A stretch of 64,000 nucleotides of DNA from Anarhynchus alexandrinus (taxonomy: Eukaryota > Chordata > Aves > Charadriiformes > Charadriidae), in contig VUYV01000783.1 of the NCBI GenBank assembly GCA_008711295.1, forward strand, positions 1-64,000. Reading direction: 5' to 3'. Shown here piece by piece: positions 48,441 to 60,945 of this stretch. Numbering within the stretch: the first letter of the stretch is position 1; each line of letters starts with the position of its first letter. The notes under the pieces were generated by a model. The model saw only the letters and a list, made by a program, of their open reading frames with translations. It had not been told where the DNA came from and made no database searches. Position numbers and translations under genes: made by a program.

Positions 48441-51400
48441 CAGCATTTCATTTCAAAGCCACAGCCTGTCAGCCCCATTCAATGCTCCTGGTTCTTGTGC
48501 TGGAAGGAAAAGCGACCAACCATCCTCCCCACCTCTGCCGTGCTCCCCCAGCAGCCGCTGCTGTCCCGGGCCGAGCCCTGCTCCACTCCTCACACAGAGC
48601 CACCCCACGCTTCTGCCCGTGTCACTCCCCTGGACCACACCATCACGCTTGCAACCAGGGACTGGAGGTGCTCGCTGTGTCCAAGGGGTAGGTGCAGCAC
48701 GGAGCCACACAGCGGCATAAGCACATTTTGTCCATGAAGATGCTGAAGAGTTGAGGCCGGAACATGGACACCTATTTGGATTTCCAAACTGCCAGACTGA
48801 CCCAACCCCCACCTCCACCACGTGCTCAGCAGCACTTCCAGTGGCTGCGATGGACCCGCAGCACCAGAGCTCCTGCCACCACCGCACCGTGTCCCCCCGG
48901 ACCGGGAGAAGGACACTCACCCGGGCATCAGAAGTAACTGCACATCCTCACTCGCCCCTTCAGCCCCACTTTCAGCTTCAAAATTTAACCCCAGGGCGTT
49001 TCTGTCTCTGTTCCCCTTAATAGCATCTTTTTGGTTCTGTGAATTAAACAGGCGCTGTTTTTAAATAATTAAACAGCTTTGCCCGGAGAGAAGCAAACGA
49101 CCCCACTGGGCACAGGGCAGGAGCTGGCAGAGCACACTGCCAGCGCACCGCCACCTGGAAAAGCCACCGTGGGAGAGAGAAAGCCACCGAGCTGACGTTA
49201 TGGCTCATTTTTCTCAGGCACGGATAACCTGCACCTGGCAGCGTGCATTTGCACTGCAAACAGAGGTCACCGTTATCTATTTCGTCGCTGACCGTATTAG
49301 CAAGTCAGCACGCTTATCAGCTGTGGCTTGTCCTGCCGCAGGTATGGAGCAAGAGGCAGACGGTGCCTGGTGTGAGTTCAAAACCTCTGAGAAACGCCTG
49401 CGCTGTTCTCTCTCAGTCCTCAAAGAGAAGCAGAACACACATCATTCTTTCAGGGACCCGTAAATAAAAAGTAAACATTGTCTATACCTTCCTACATGCT
49501 TATTTAGCCTCTAGGACTCTTCCTCACTGTCAAATTATGTTATTCAGTATTAAAATATGTACCTAATGGAAAAAAAAACGGACAGGCATGTACATGAGCA
49601 CAAGCACAACCATTGGTTGAAGAGTCCCAGCATAAAAACCGCTGAATTTTATAGCAAACTTTATACTGCAGACACATACTCTGGGGAGTATTACCATTTC
49701 ATATTTAAGAGGGAAAACAGTTTCCACCCTGCAGCATGTCTCCTTCTGTCTTTAACCTGCATCAGAAATCAGAAAGAAGAAAATGCCTACTTCAGCTGGG
49801 AGGTCAGAACGCTGCACAGCCCCATGCGCGCACAATCCACACACCTCAACGTCTCTTATGACTCTGTTTCTCCAGAGACCATCGCGTGTATTAACGACTT
49901 TCCTGTACCAGAGCTCCTGAAACTAAACTTGCTTATCCCACTCCACGATGCGGCACAGCCACTCCAGGAGCAACCCAAAACGTGAGGCTCACCCCACACA
50001 CGGCTGCCCGAGGGGCTGCGAGGGATGTCCTCGCGCAGGAGGAAGGTGCGGTGCGCACGGGGGAACCGGGCTCGCTGTGCTCCTGGGGCCACGGCAGGGA
50101 GGGCTCCTCCGCCTCTGCTCTCACGGAGGGGACCGCTGCCCTCCTCCAGCCTCCCGGCAGCCCCGGCACCGCACCGTGCTCACCCCGGGCAGAGCGGGAC
50201 TGGGCTGCCCATGCTGCAGACACGGTGCCAGGCGCTGACCCCATCCCCATCAGGAGGAGGGGGCTGAGCTCGGACAGTCTGGGACACATGCCACCACCAC
50301 ATGGAGAGATCCAGCCCAGAGACAGCACTCACAGCACCTCACGTGGGGGGAGAGCAACTTCCAGTCCTGAGGGTTTGGACACTCGGGTCAACATTAATTT
50401 TAAAAGGAACCAAACTGCCTTGGACGGTCCCAATCCCGCAGAGGGGGAGGAAAGGTCTCTGCCCCCTTCCTCTTGACACTCTCCTGAAAGAAGAGGCTCA
50501 GCGCTGTTCCTGGTGTCAGTCCCCAGAAGCCCCAGGAGGGACCCCAGGGTGCCGAAGGAGGTGCCCACTGTGGCGGTGCCAGTGCGGCATGCCGGCCGCG
50601 CAGCACGCGCAGAGCCCAGCCTGCAGCCAGGGCAGGTCGCAGCGCGGCGGGCAGGCTCGCAGGAGGGCAGGGTGGGAGCAGCTCTCAGAACAAGTCTCTC
50701 GCTCTGGTTTGCAGTTACAAGCGATAATTTCTTCCATACAATTATAAGCTCTGATCACAACAATCAAAGCCTTAGGAACAACTCCTGAAAGAAAATGGTA
50801 CAGCTTCTCAACTTTTAGACAGCAGGGATGACTCCTTCCCGAAGGAAGAAAGAGCTCAGAGCTTCAGATTCAATCCTCAGCAACACACAGGATGACAGAC
50901 AAGATCTATTCAAGAGCCGCCCTGCAATAATGACAATAAAGAACTTACATTCAACAATCCCTTAAGAGCAAAAAAGCCAAAAATTCTTCATCGAAGAGCA
51001 CACAAATGAGAAAGAGCTGAAAGGAAATTAAAAGAAGCAGCTGAAAAGGTAATGTGCTTGCAGGCAGCAGGGAGTATATTTCATAATATCACATTAGAAG
51101 CTCTGAGCAAATGTATGGCAAAACTGAAAAAACAGCCTCTAAGAGGCCGCTACAGAAAGATGGAGCAGCCAAACCAACAGAGCAGAAGAATCTACCAAAA
51201 GTAAAAGATTTCCTTTAGAAAAAGGGAGTTGCCTCTGAATGGGGACAGAAAAAAGCACAATCCTGCCACACCACATGCAAGATGACAATGGCATTGAAGT
51301 CATAAAAACTAACAGACGCAGCGGAAGAGGGGAGCCCGACGGAAAGTGGGTGAGGCCCACAAGAAACCCAGGCATGAGAGTCATCCAAGGAGGAGTCCCG

Positions 51401-51639
51401 GAGCTCCTCCCGTGAGGACTGGCTGCAGGATGGGCTCCTTGCTGGTCACGGTCGCAGCGGATGCCAACGCAAAGGGCCATGCAGACAAGGAACGAGAGCT
51501 CCCAGAGGCACGAGCATAGCAGACCTGAGAGCACAACTGCAGGCGACATTGATCACCCGTGCGTGGTGTGCGCTGTGCTCTACAGCTCATGGTGCAAACC
51601 CTGCTGGGAGCGGGAGCAGAGCACAGGCAGGAGATGCTG

Positions 51640-52214
51640 ATCGTGGCCAGCAGGGCGAGGGGGGAGATTGTGCCCCTCTGCCGTGCTCTGCTCTGGGGAG
51701 ACCCCACCTGCAGTGCTGCCTCCAGCTCGGGGGGTCCCAACAGCAGAAGGACATGGCCCTGGTGGAGTGGGGCCAGNNNNNNNNNNNNNNNNNNNNNNNN
51801 NNNNNNNNNNNNNNNNNNNNNNNNNNNNNNNNNNNNNNNNNNNNNNNNNNNNNNNGAGAAGGCTCCGCGGAGACCTCCGAGCCCCTTCCAGTGCCTAAAG
51901 GGGCTCCAGGAGAGCTGGGGAGGGACTCGGGATCAGGGAGGGGAGCCATGGGACGAGGGGGAGCGGTTTGACACTGACAGAGGGCAGATTGAGATGAGAT
52001 CTGAGGGCGAAATTGTTGCCTGTGCGGGTGGTGAGCCCCTGGCGCAGGTTGCCCCGAGAAGCTGTGGCTGCCCCATCCCTGGAGGTGTTCAAGGCCAGGT
52101 TGGACGGGGCTCTGAGCAACCTGGGCTGGTGGGAGGTGTCCCTGCCCAGGGCAGGGGGTGGACTTGATAGCCTTTAAAGGTCCCTTCAACCCAAACCATT
52201 CTGTGATTCCATAC
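51640..52214 (+). mobile_element. CR1 LINE, GC-rich subfamily, interrupted by a gap
   Basis: Plus strand. It is close to the copy at 15660-16248 over GTGGCCAGCAGGG, TGTGCCCCTCTGCCGTGCTC, AAGGGGCTCCAGGAGAGCTG and GGACTTGATAGCCTTTAAAG, ending CATTCTGTGATTCC. It contains 79 undetermined bases. It is 5'-truncated near 51640, where similarity to the other copy starts. Confidence 0.92.
51777..51855. other. Assembly gap (79 N)
   Basis: A run of undetermined bases inside a CR1. The related copy has 85 bases (15806-15890) between the same flanks, so the gap length is about right. Confidence 0.98.
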
Positions 52215-54989
52215 CCAGGAGGAGCTCCGCGATTCTGCCGTGCTCTGGGCCCAAAGGCCTGACCTCTGTCCCAGGAACATGGACAGGAACTGCGAGAAAC
52301 ATTTACATCGCTGAAAAATCTGCTTATTTTCTGTGGAGTCATGCCTCATACCTACGAGGAGAGCCTGGAGGAAACCCACGCATAGCAGAATAAGGCTGGC
52401 CTGCTTACCAATGTGCACACGCATTTCCAGAAAGGTCCCTTGCTGCCATAAACTGAAGTGCCAGAAGCAAGAAAGCACTCATCTGGATCCCTAATTGACA
52501 AGGAAGACAGCAAACAAAGGTGAAGGTGAACCAGGCAGGTTTCCTGACATGGGAGTTCGTCAGCAGAGCCACGTGGGGCCCGTGCTGGGACCTGGGCTGA
52601 AGTGATGTAGAACGGGCTGCTGTGACACTCATGAGTTGGCAGCACATCCAGATCTTCTGCATCGCGTGCAGGTCTGGTGGCCGTGTCTTTTCAGGAAACA
52701 ACAGAAACAGGAAAAAGGTAAAGGGAAAGAAGACAAAGGTGACCAGAGGCACAGGGCGGTCTGCAGAGGACAAACGCACCACGTCTGAACTCAGAGCTGG
52801 AGCCGAGCGTGCCGGAGACTGCACTGGGACTGGGACAAACTTACAGGAACAGACGCTATGTATAAAACAAAAAAGCCCAGGGAACTTTCTCACCTTTCCT
52901 TAAAACCTTATGTTGGTTTTTCTCCAGTTATACATTTTTCCTTCCCAATTACTCGTTAAAAGCCCATCCCCTTAAGCAGCAATTTCAGCAGCAAGCTCTT
53001 GCTGTGATCCGGGGCAGACGTCTCTGGTCCCCTGCAGGGTGTGAAATCCCACAGGATCCTTCTGGCCACAGCTCACAGGCTGGCGGGAGAAGAGATCAGA
53101 GCCACAAGACAGCCGTGACCAGGAGTCACCTGGATCACTCCCACCAGCAACCCCTCAAACCCACCACCAGCCCTGCGGGGCAGAGGCCGGGAGACAGCAG
53201 CAGCCCCCACCTGCGGACGGCCCCAGGCCAGGGACCGTGGGATGGGCTGAACATCACCGTTGCAGCTTGTCTCCCTTCATGACCGCGGTCCAGGGAAGGA
53301 GCCGGGCTCTGCAGGGACCAGGGCAGAGCAACCACCACACTGCATTTTAGTGGAGGAGAGGAGAAACCAGCACAAGCTTTCTGTGCACTGGATGCTGGTG
53401 AAAGGCAAACTGGGACCAACTTAGAGAGCAAGTTGTGTGTGCTGGCAAAACAACAGGAATTTCTGGGCTTAGATCACCTCCTGAGGAAAGCTCTGGCCCT
53501 GCCATCCGATGTTCTAACCACCACGCTGGGAGAAGCTGCCTCCACCAAAAGGAAACAAGATAAAGAGCAGGAGGGAGGTTCTCAGCTCCCAGCAGGAAAG
53601 CACCCGGTGCGCGAGCCCTTCTTGCAGAGTTACGTGCTGCAGATAATAAAGCATTTTGGCTCTGTGGGTTTTCCAGCAAAACGGTTGCTGCTTATGAGCC
53701 AGTCTGGAAGGATGTTGCTGACTGTTGTGTCATCCCCCGGAATCCACTGCCTGAGACAGGAAGCCATCCAGTTACTCCTATGTGAAAAACAGGAGTCCAA
53801 GAGCCCCCTTATTACAACTCTTCAGTAGCACTGACAGTGACAACCAGCCCCATCCTATAGTCCCACCAGTCAGTGCTTTCAGAGCAGCAGCTGCCTCTGA
53901 TACAAACGCAGCTTGAAATGAATGTTTAAAGAGATTCAACTCCTGATTAACTCTAAGTGACTGGTTCAGGCAAAACCCCCCTCTTACACAGAGCTACAAC
54001 AGCTTTATTATTAGCCACCTGCATGGAAAGGGCTGCTGAAGAGCAAAATCACCAGCCAGTTTCATCCAACTGCTGAACTCTTCATACAGAAAAGACAGCA
54101 CAGAGGGAAATGCAAAAGTGTTGGACCTGTAAATCAAGCTGATCCCACCAAAGAGCCTAAGAGAGGTTAAAAAGTCGACTGTTACCTTCAGTGACCTGGG
54201 AATGTTTCCTGCTTGGCTCGTTGCAAGACCACAACCACAGCCACAAAAAAAAACTCCCAAAACCTGTGTCTTAAATCGTTGGAAAACGAGGATCTGGGAA
54301 GCTTTAGCTCTACCTAGGGCTGAAAAAAGCTATGTAGAGCAAAGCTTCTTCTGGAGAAGAGGGAAGAAGATCTTCTGTTCATTCAGCATCAAGACTGAGA
54401 CATGTTAGTTGGACAGACAGGTCCTAATAAACACATGCAAAAGAGATACAGAACTTCTCAGTATAAAGAAGCAAATTAAATCAAGTTTGACTGGAGAATG
54501 GAAGAAACCAGTGAAGAGAGCATACCATAGTTGCCTTCATAGCACATGTTTAGCACGCCCTCTGATTCAGCAAATTCAAAGCCAAGAGGTCCTGTAAGAC
54601 CATCTCATCTGAGCAATGCATCACTGCCCCATAAGTTTCAACCAGTAACTGCCATAATGAACTGAAATACTTGAACTTGGATAACAGTTTCCTGAAAAGC
54701 ATCCACTTTGACTCTAAAAACATCACATCATGGAAACCACGCTCCCTCCTTGGATAAATTAACAAGCACTCATCCTCAATGAAAAAAGGTTTGTCAGTTC
54801 TCATTTGATTTCCCCTGTTTAAACTTCCAATATGATTGTTATTTCCTCTTATACCTTTCTCTGTGATGCTGAATAGCTCTTTAGTTCTCACTTTCTTCTA
54901 CACTGGTAGTCCCCATTGAACACCATCACCTCTCAGTCTTGGTTAGGGTAAGCAGAAGAGGCTGATGTTCATAAATGGTACCGCATTTT

Positions 54990-55140
54990 CTCCAGATCTC
55001 AAATCATTTCTGTCGCTCTTTCCAGCACCCTCTTTAATTTTAAATACACTTTTTAAAGTGCAGAATCAGAGCCAGAGGCAATATTCCAGCATCTGTCTCG
55101 CAGCTGTCACATACAGCTATAAAATACTGTCCTAACCTCA
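54990..55140 (-). mobile_element. Ancient CR1-like LINE fragment
   Basis: ATTTCTGTCGCTCTTTCCAG, then CACCCTCTTTAATTTTAAAT and GGCAATATTCCAGCATCTGT resemble the antisense of the 'ATRMI..LE / WSP..KKDI..LE' region of old CR1. It is heavily decayed, and the family name is tentative. Confidence 0.45.
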
Positions 55141-55750
55141 ATTCACTATCCCCTTGCTTCCATCCCCAGGCAACACATTAGCACGTTTCATTAAAGCATA
55201 TGGCAGTTTGGGTTCAGTTTGCTTTGACCGCTCCATTCCTTTCAGACGGCCAAACCCCACAGCATTTCCCGTACACGCTCCCAGTTTCCTAGATCTGGCA
55301 GTAGTTCGTAGTTACCTGCAAAACTCTGCATGTGAATTAAGTAAAAGATAACTTATTTTGATGGGCCCAGGTCTAATTTGCTCTACATACGTATAAAAAA
55401 AAAATGAGGAGATGGAGATGCAGCCTCTAACAACCCTGAAACAGCAGTTGTTGAAACGGGAGGAGCATGGGGGGGACGGACCGCAGAAAGCAGACGGACT
55501 TCGTGCGCTCCCTGAACGGCACGTCCTTTGGCCACTGCCAGAGACCGATACGGGGTCAGACACACCACTGGTTTGGCCCTGTGGGCCTTTTTTGTGCTCT
55601 TACCTACAGCACTTACACCTTTATTCATAACTCCACTACTGCCTTTAGTTATATGAAAAAATTGTCAGCAGAGGTAATATATTTACTCCTGCTTCTGTAT
55701 TTTTATACTTAGCATACTGCAGAACAGTCACTTCTAACATAGCCTAACAA

Positions 55751-55836
55751 CATGATCCATAAAGATCTTATGGATCAGGCTGCTAATGTAAGAACTCAGG
55801 GGTTAATGTCTAGGTCCTTATGGATCTTTATGATCC
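55751..55836. repeat. AT-rich imperfect inverted repeat
   Basis: The left arm GATCCATAAAGATCTTATGG, itself nearly palindromic, faces the right arm GTCCTTATGGATCTTTATGA across about 35 bases. The TTATGATCC motif is repeated on the right. Confidence 0.6.
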
Positions 55837-57424
55837 TTATGATCCAAATTTCCTGCATTGACCCCCGAGTGCCTTTCTGGTGTTGAGGCATTCAGTTTGG
55901 CCTATTGCACGCATGTTTCTCTCTTTAACATGCCTTATTTTGCATCATCAACACTGATTCTTGCCCATTGGGTTTTTATGCTTGTGTTATAGACAAGGTC
56001 ACCCTGAACCTCCTCTCTGGGCTTGCCCTGTTGCAGACAGCTCTGTGCCCCTGAACAGCCCTCCTGCCCAGGGAGGAGAGGGAAGGGTCTCGCCCGCACG
56101 GAGCGCTGAGCAAGAGATGCGCCAGGCAGGGCGGGCAGGCGTCACAGCACAGTCCCGCAGGATTCGTGCCAGTGCCGGTGCTGCTCACGGCTCTGGGATG
56201 CTCCGGAGAGGGGAGGCCAACTGTGACCCAACAACTAAGGTACCTGGCGCAGCAAACTGAGAGCCAACTGCAAAACCCCGCAGGACCTCACAGAGCCAGC
56301 AGCTGAAGAACACAGCACATCAACCCCACGCAAGTAAAACGCTAACGCTGACAGGCTCCCAGCTGGCTATTGCCCGGCTGTGGCCGGCAGTCCTGCAACC
56401 CCACCACAGCGACGCTCAGCAGGTGCCCGACAGAGTAGCAGGAACAGAAAGTGCCGCCGCGTCGCTGCGCGAGCCCCCAGCACGCCCGTGTCCTCAAGGC
56501 CACCTGCAGTCCCAGCGCCCCTTTCAGAAAGGACACACCAGAAGTGGAAAAGGTGCGGACAAGCGGGAATAGATCAATGGCCTGGAGCAGCATCCGTGTG
56601 AGGCTCAACTAAATGGACAAGACTCCAGTCTGGGAAAGAGAAGACTGAGAAGCAATATGACAAAACCAAAAGTGGCATGGAAAAGATAAACAGGTATTAT
56701 CTCCTTGGGAACTGATGCAAACACCACAAGACAAGGTGACAGATAGGACATCTTCATTAGACGCACTCGCGCTGATCTGCTCAACAGCATGCCGCCAGGC
56801 TCTGGCAATCGACTCCAAATTGGTCTCCCAGGTACCTTCACTTGCATAGTCATAACCACAAATCAGCACGGTGTGCATCATCGGGCACTTGGCTTAACCC
56901 AGTCGGAGCACCCTACCCCGATCTGACTCTAATTGCAGCAATAACTCTTGGGTTACAGTCTACTACCGCTCCTTTCTTCAAAGCTGCAGCTTCTCCCATC
57001 TTACATTAACCTACACCCCCTCTGCCTCGAGGTCTCAACAACCATCTAACTTTGTGGCTGGATCCTTTTTCTTCATACTTAAGACTCCAAGATTTTGCAC
57101 ATACACCTTGTTTGTTACAATTGCATCTTCTCTGTTAAATTACACAAACTCCTACCCACCAGCAACAAAGTCTCCTTCAAAACAAAACTTGGGAGGGCAT
57201 TAAGTGAAACCAGTAGAGTCAAAGCAGGACAAAGTATTGTTATTGCGTTACAACAGGGCGTGCGTTCACTGTGGAACTCCACACCAGCAAGCCACAGGCT
57301 CACGCCAGGGGATGGGTCCTGGAGAAAGCTGCTCTGGCCCAGGGCAGGGAGCTGCTCAGGGCTGTGGCAGGCGAGTGCTGAGCGTCTCCAAGGCCAGAAG
57401 ACCCCAGAGCCTCTCGGGGCCGCG

Positions 57425-57880
57425 GTCGGTGTCAATGAAGACACCAAATGGTACTGGCCCCTGTGTCCATCCCTGAGGGACCAGCCACCAGCTGGACTCC
57501 GTATGGCCCATCACCACCCTTTGAGCCTGGTGCTCCAGCCAGCTTTCCACCTACCTCGCTGTCCACCTGCCCAAACCATCCCTGTCTTGTTCTGCAATTA
57601 GGATGCCGCAGAAGACCAACCTCCCTGAGCCCGGGGCTGACAACCTTTCCTGTGCTCCCATCGTGCAGAGCCAGCTGCCCTCCTGGAGAAAGCTGGGTTG
57701 GTTGGGTACAATTTCACCTTGGTAAATCCACGCTGGCTATTCCCAATCACCTTCTGTCCTTCATGGCCAGGGCTTCCGAGGGGATTTGCTCCATCACCTT
57801 CCCAGGGACCAAGGGGAGGCTGAGAGGCCACTGTTTCCCTGCAGCTCCCTTTTTCCCCACCCTTGATGCAACCACAAAGA
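57425..57880 (-). mobile_element. Old CR1 LINE, RT-region fragment
   Basis: Antisense CR1 reverse-transcriptase block: TGGTACTGGCCCCTGTGTCC, ATCCCTGAGGGACCAGCCAC, CCACGCTGGCTATTCCCAAT and CTCCATCACCTTCCCAGGGA follow the order of the CR1 consensus read backwards. Tail and 3' end are absent. Similarity may continue weakly past 57880. Confidence 0.65.
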
Positions 57881-58859
57881 GCTGACGTGCATTCAAAACA
57901 CTACAATTTCCTGGAAAAGACATCAGTTGGGGGTTATCAGGTAACCCACCACCAGCCTGGGGAGCCCCTACGCCGACTGCTGATTTATGCTGAAAGGGTT
58001 GCCCGGGTGCGTCACCGTGTGCATGTCCTTTGCCTCATCCCTCCAAGGTTTGTCCTTACCCCTCCAGCAGCAACAGCTCAGCCCGTCGCTCCCCACAGGG
58101 CCCTGCTGGACCCCCGTGGTCTGTCTGACCTGATGTCACCACACTCACATCTGCGTGCTTGCCGTCTTCTTCTTCAAATTATTAATACTCTGAAGAAAGT
58201 TTCAAACTCTGAGGTGTTTCCTCTCCTGCCCCTCAGCACCCTGCCAAACTCTCCCGAAGACAAGAATCCATCATTTGCTCACGCTTTCCCACGCCGACCT
58301 CCCTGCCTGGCACTCAGTGCACTGCAGCTCTTCTGCTCTCCACGTGTAACTTCTACAGCCCTTTCGGAAGGGTTTCCATCAAGCTGTTGTGAAGTTTTGA
58401 TAAATTCCATCAGTCAGCTCTCTTATATCCATTAAAGAATTAAAACAGATGAGGGAGACATGGTCTTCTGAAAATGCAATGGTTAAATCTCACCAGAAAT
58501 TATTTTCCAGCCGATAAATTTTCCTGTTTTCCATTAACGGTGTAACTCCTATACCACACATAAGTTCATTGGTCTTTAGCTCTCCCCATTGACACTAAGG
58601 CTTTTGCTAAAGATGGTTTCAAGAGCCCCTTCTTGCTAATCTCTTTTCCCTGATATAATAACTGTTTTGAGTGAAAAGAAAATGCACATTATTACTACCT
58701 ACTCATCTGCTCCTTGCTTACAATTCCTGCAGTAATTACCTACTGCTTTGTTTTTTCAAATCAGTTTGCTTCGGCACTCACCTGCTGATCCATTCTTTTC
58801 TGAAACTTCCCCAACACTTTACGCTGTTAATTCCGTTTGTTCCTTCGTCTCGCTCACTG

Positions 58860-59180
58860 CCTCCTCGCGTGGCTCTACCCCACGCTGCGGATGCCCGAAG
58901 GGGACCCTACTCCTGCGGGCCGGGGTGCGCGGAGCTCGAGCCGGCGCGTCCCTGCTCTCCGCCATCCCCGAGGACTCAGGTAAGGGGCTGTCGTGGCCGG
59001 GGGTCCCGGCGACTCCGCAGGTGCCCCCTCACAACGCCCCTGGCCGAGACGCGCTGTCAAGGGGCTGCCGCCCCCAGCCCCTCGCAAAGAAGCACCCCGG
59101 CAGCCCGGTGAGCAGCGGGGCCGGCAGCAGAGCCGGCCGGGCAGCCAGAGGGGACGCGGGAAGAGGCGTGCTCCTCTGCT
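58860..59180. promoter_or_regulatory. CpG-island-like block, possible alternative promoter
   Basis: About 320 bases of high GC with dozens of CpG (for example GGAGCTCGAGCCGGCGCGTC and GGCCGAGACGCGCTG), ending abruptly at an A-run. Donor-like sites point outward on both strands: CTCAG|GTAAGG at 58980 (+) and GGCA|GTGAGC at 58857 (-). Promoter activity is inferred only from composition and from the known existence of several intragenic promoters in mammalian SHANK3. Confidence 0.35.
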
Positions 59181-59195
59181 CGGTGGCTTTTAATT

Positions 59196-59211
59196 AAAAA
59201 AAAAAAAAAAA
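59196..59211. repeat. A16 homopolymer
   Basis: Marks the sharp change from the CpG-rich block to AT-rich sequence. Confidence 0.9.
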
Positions 59212-60067
59212 TAATGACAATGTTGATAAATTTATTAACCACTCCTCTGATGATCAATTCAGCCAGTATTTGTCCAACATGCGGAGCTTTGGCAGGCTCC
59301 CAACAGCAGCCCAAAAGCTTGACTGTTCCCAGGCAACCACAGCCTCCAGGTTCACACAGGACAACTTTACAATATTACCATGTTTTCAATAAAAATTCTG
59401 CCGTACAAAGGATTTTCGAGTTGTCAAATAAACCAAAGTTAATAGTAAGTTAAATCGTATTAGGAGGGCCAATATTGACTGCCTTACTGCCATATTTTAC
59501 CCAGTTTAAAAAATTAGCATTTTTCTTCTATTAGCAGCTGCAGAGTTTGCAGGCTGCTGCATTTAAATACTGCAGATTCCTTTGGGTCTATCTGGAAATT
59601 TATATCACGGTTCCCACAGAAAACAAAGACCCTGAGGCAGGATTCAATTACTTTGGTCACAACGGCACAAAAAGTAGGAAAAACTCTAAACCAACCCAGT
59701 GAAGAAAAAGACAGCAGTTGAACATGTCTGTGCAATAAGAATCTGGGGAAACACAGTGGACCAAAAATGGTCTGACAACCATATAAAAATTAGAACTTCT
59801 TGGTGTTACGAAAGGCTTCTCAGTAAGAAAAAAAATGGTCACTAGCCATGAAAAATCTTATCCATACATTTGCTTTGGTCTAACACTAAAACAAAGATAT
59901 CAATTAAACAAACACTGTTGAGACTCTAAGGAGAAGACGTAGAGCTTTCGTCAACATCACTAATAAGGAAAAGGTGGATTTCAATAGAAGTATGAACATT
60001 AACAAATACAGAGAAAAAATATTAAAAGTATGCATTACTTAATTTCTAAGGTTTTTTGTTATCAAAT

Positions 60068-60195
60068 TCCAGGTCAGGTTGGACAGGGCTCTGAGCAACC
60101 TGGTCGAGTTGAAGATATCCCTGCCCATGGCAGGGGGTTGGACTGGATGGTCTTTAAAGGTCCCTTCCAACCCAAACCATTCTATGATTCTAAAT
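60068..60195 (+). mobile_element. CR1 LINE, minimal 3' end
   Basis: TTCCAGGTCAGGTTGGACAG, then GGACTGGATGGTCTTTAAAG, ending CATTCTATGATTCTAA. About 125 bases of the ORF2 end and 3' UTR. It sits in AT-rich sequence. Confidence 0.92.
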
Positions 60196-60839
60196 AAAAT
60201 ATTTCACAAATCATTTCACATTGCTACAAATATCCATAATTTACGATGACAAGTCCACCCTGAGCTATGTGCCTTAATTCCAGCTCCCTACTATATATTA
60301 GTATTTTGCTCAAGATACTTAGTGGTACCGGCAGGTGAGCTAGCCCAGAAGATAACGATTTGGTGAAAACCCTACAGAATGAGGTGGCAGCAGAGGAACA
60401 TGTGCCCTCCAAAAGGAGGTGATCTAAGCTGCTAACATTCAATTTATCATCTGTCCCTCGCTCCAGCGGCCTCAGCCTCCAACCCCGCTGCAGAGACCCC
60501 GCCAAGCGCTACCGGCACAGTGTCCAGAGCCGCCGCGCTCACCCCGGCATTGCCCAGCACAACTTGTGGCACAACCTTGACTCTGCTTTCCCTGCAGCAA
60601 CTACAACACCTCATGACATGGAAAATTAATGCCAAAACACTACTAAGGGAAGAGAATGAAAATGCCTTTGCGGTGCTGACGCAGGCCCTGCTGCTCTAAC
60701 GACGTCCCGTCTTGCATCTGGGCTACGAGCTCTTTCCACCCGTTAGAGGATGCTGCACCCTCTCCCCTCCAGTGCTCCCTGCCCGCACCCAGCCCGCACC
60801 CGCTCTCTACCCCGACATCCTCCACAGCGCGTGGCCCGT

Positions 60840-60945
60840 CCCGCACACACACTGCTGTCCATCCATCCACACATCGCTGTCCGTCCCGCACACACACTGC
60901 TGTCCATCCATCCACACACTGCTGTCCGTCCATCACATGCGTTGT
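60840..60945. repeat. 45-bp minisatellite, about 2.3 copies
   Basis: The unit starts CGCACACACACTGCTGTCCA and repeats at a 45-base spacing, with an internal half-unit similarity (CTGCTGTCC/CGCTGTCC). Because 45 is a multiple of 3, it gives a false repetitive protein on the minus strand (DGWTAVCVR units). Confidence 0.88.

Noticed and set aside
48700..48790. Possible further antisense CR1 (TTGTCCATGAAGATGCTGAA)
   Set aside because: Only about 25 bases resemble the CR1 consensus and the sides do not continue; too weak to annotate.
51587..52342. 251-codon minus-strand open frame across the assembly gap
   Set aside because: Antisense to a CR1 and kept open only because undetermined bases cannot show stops.
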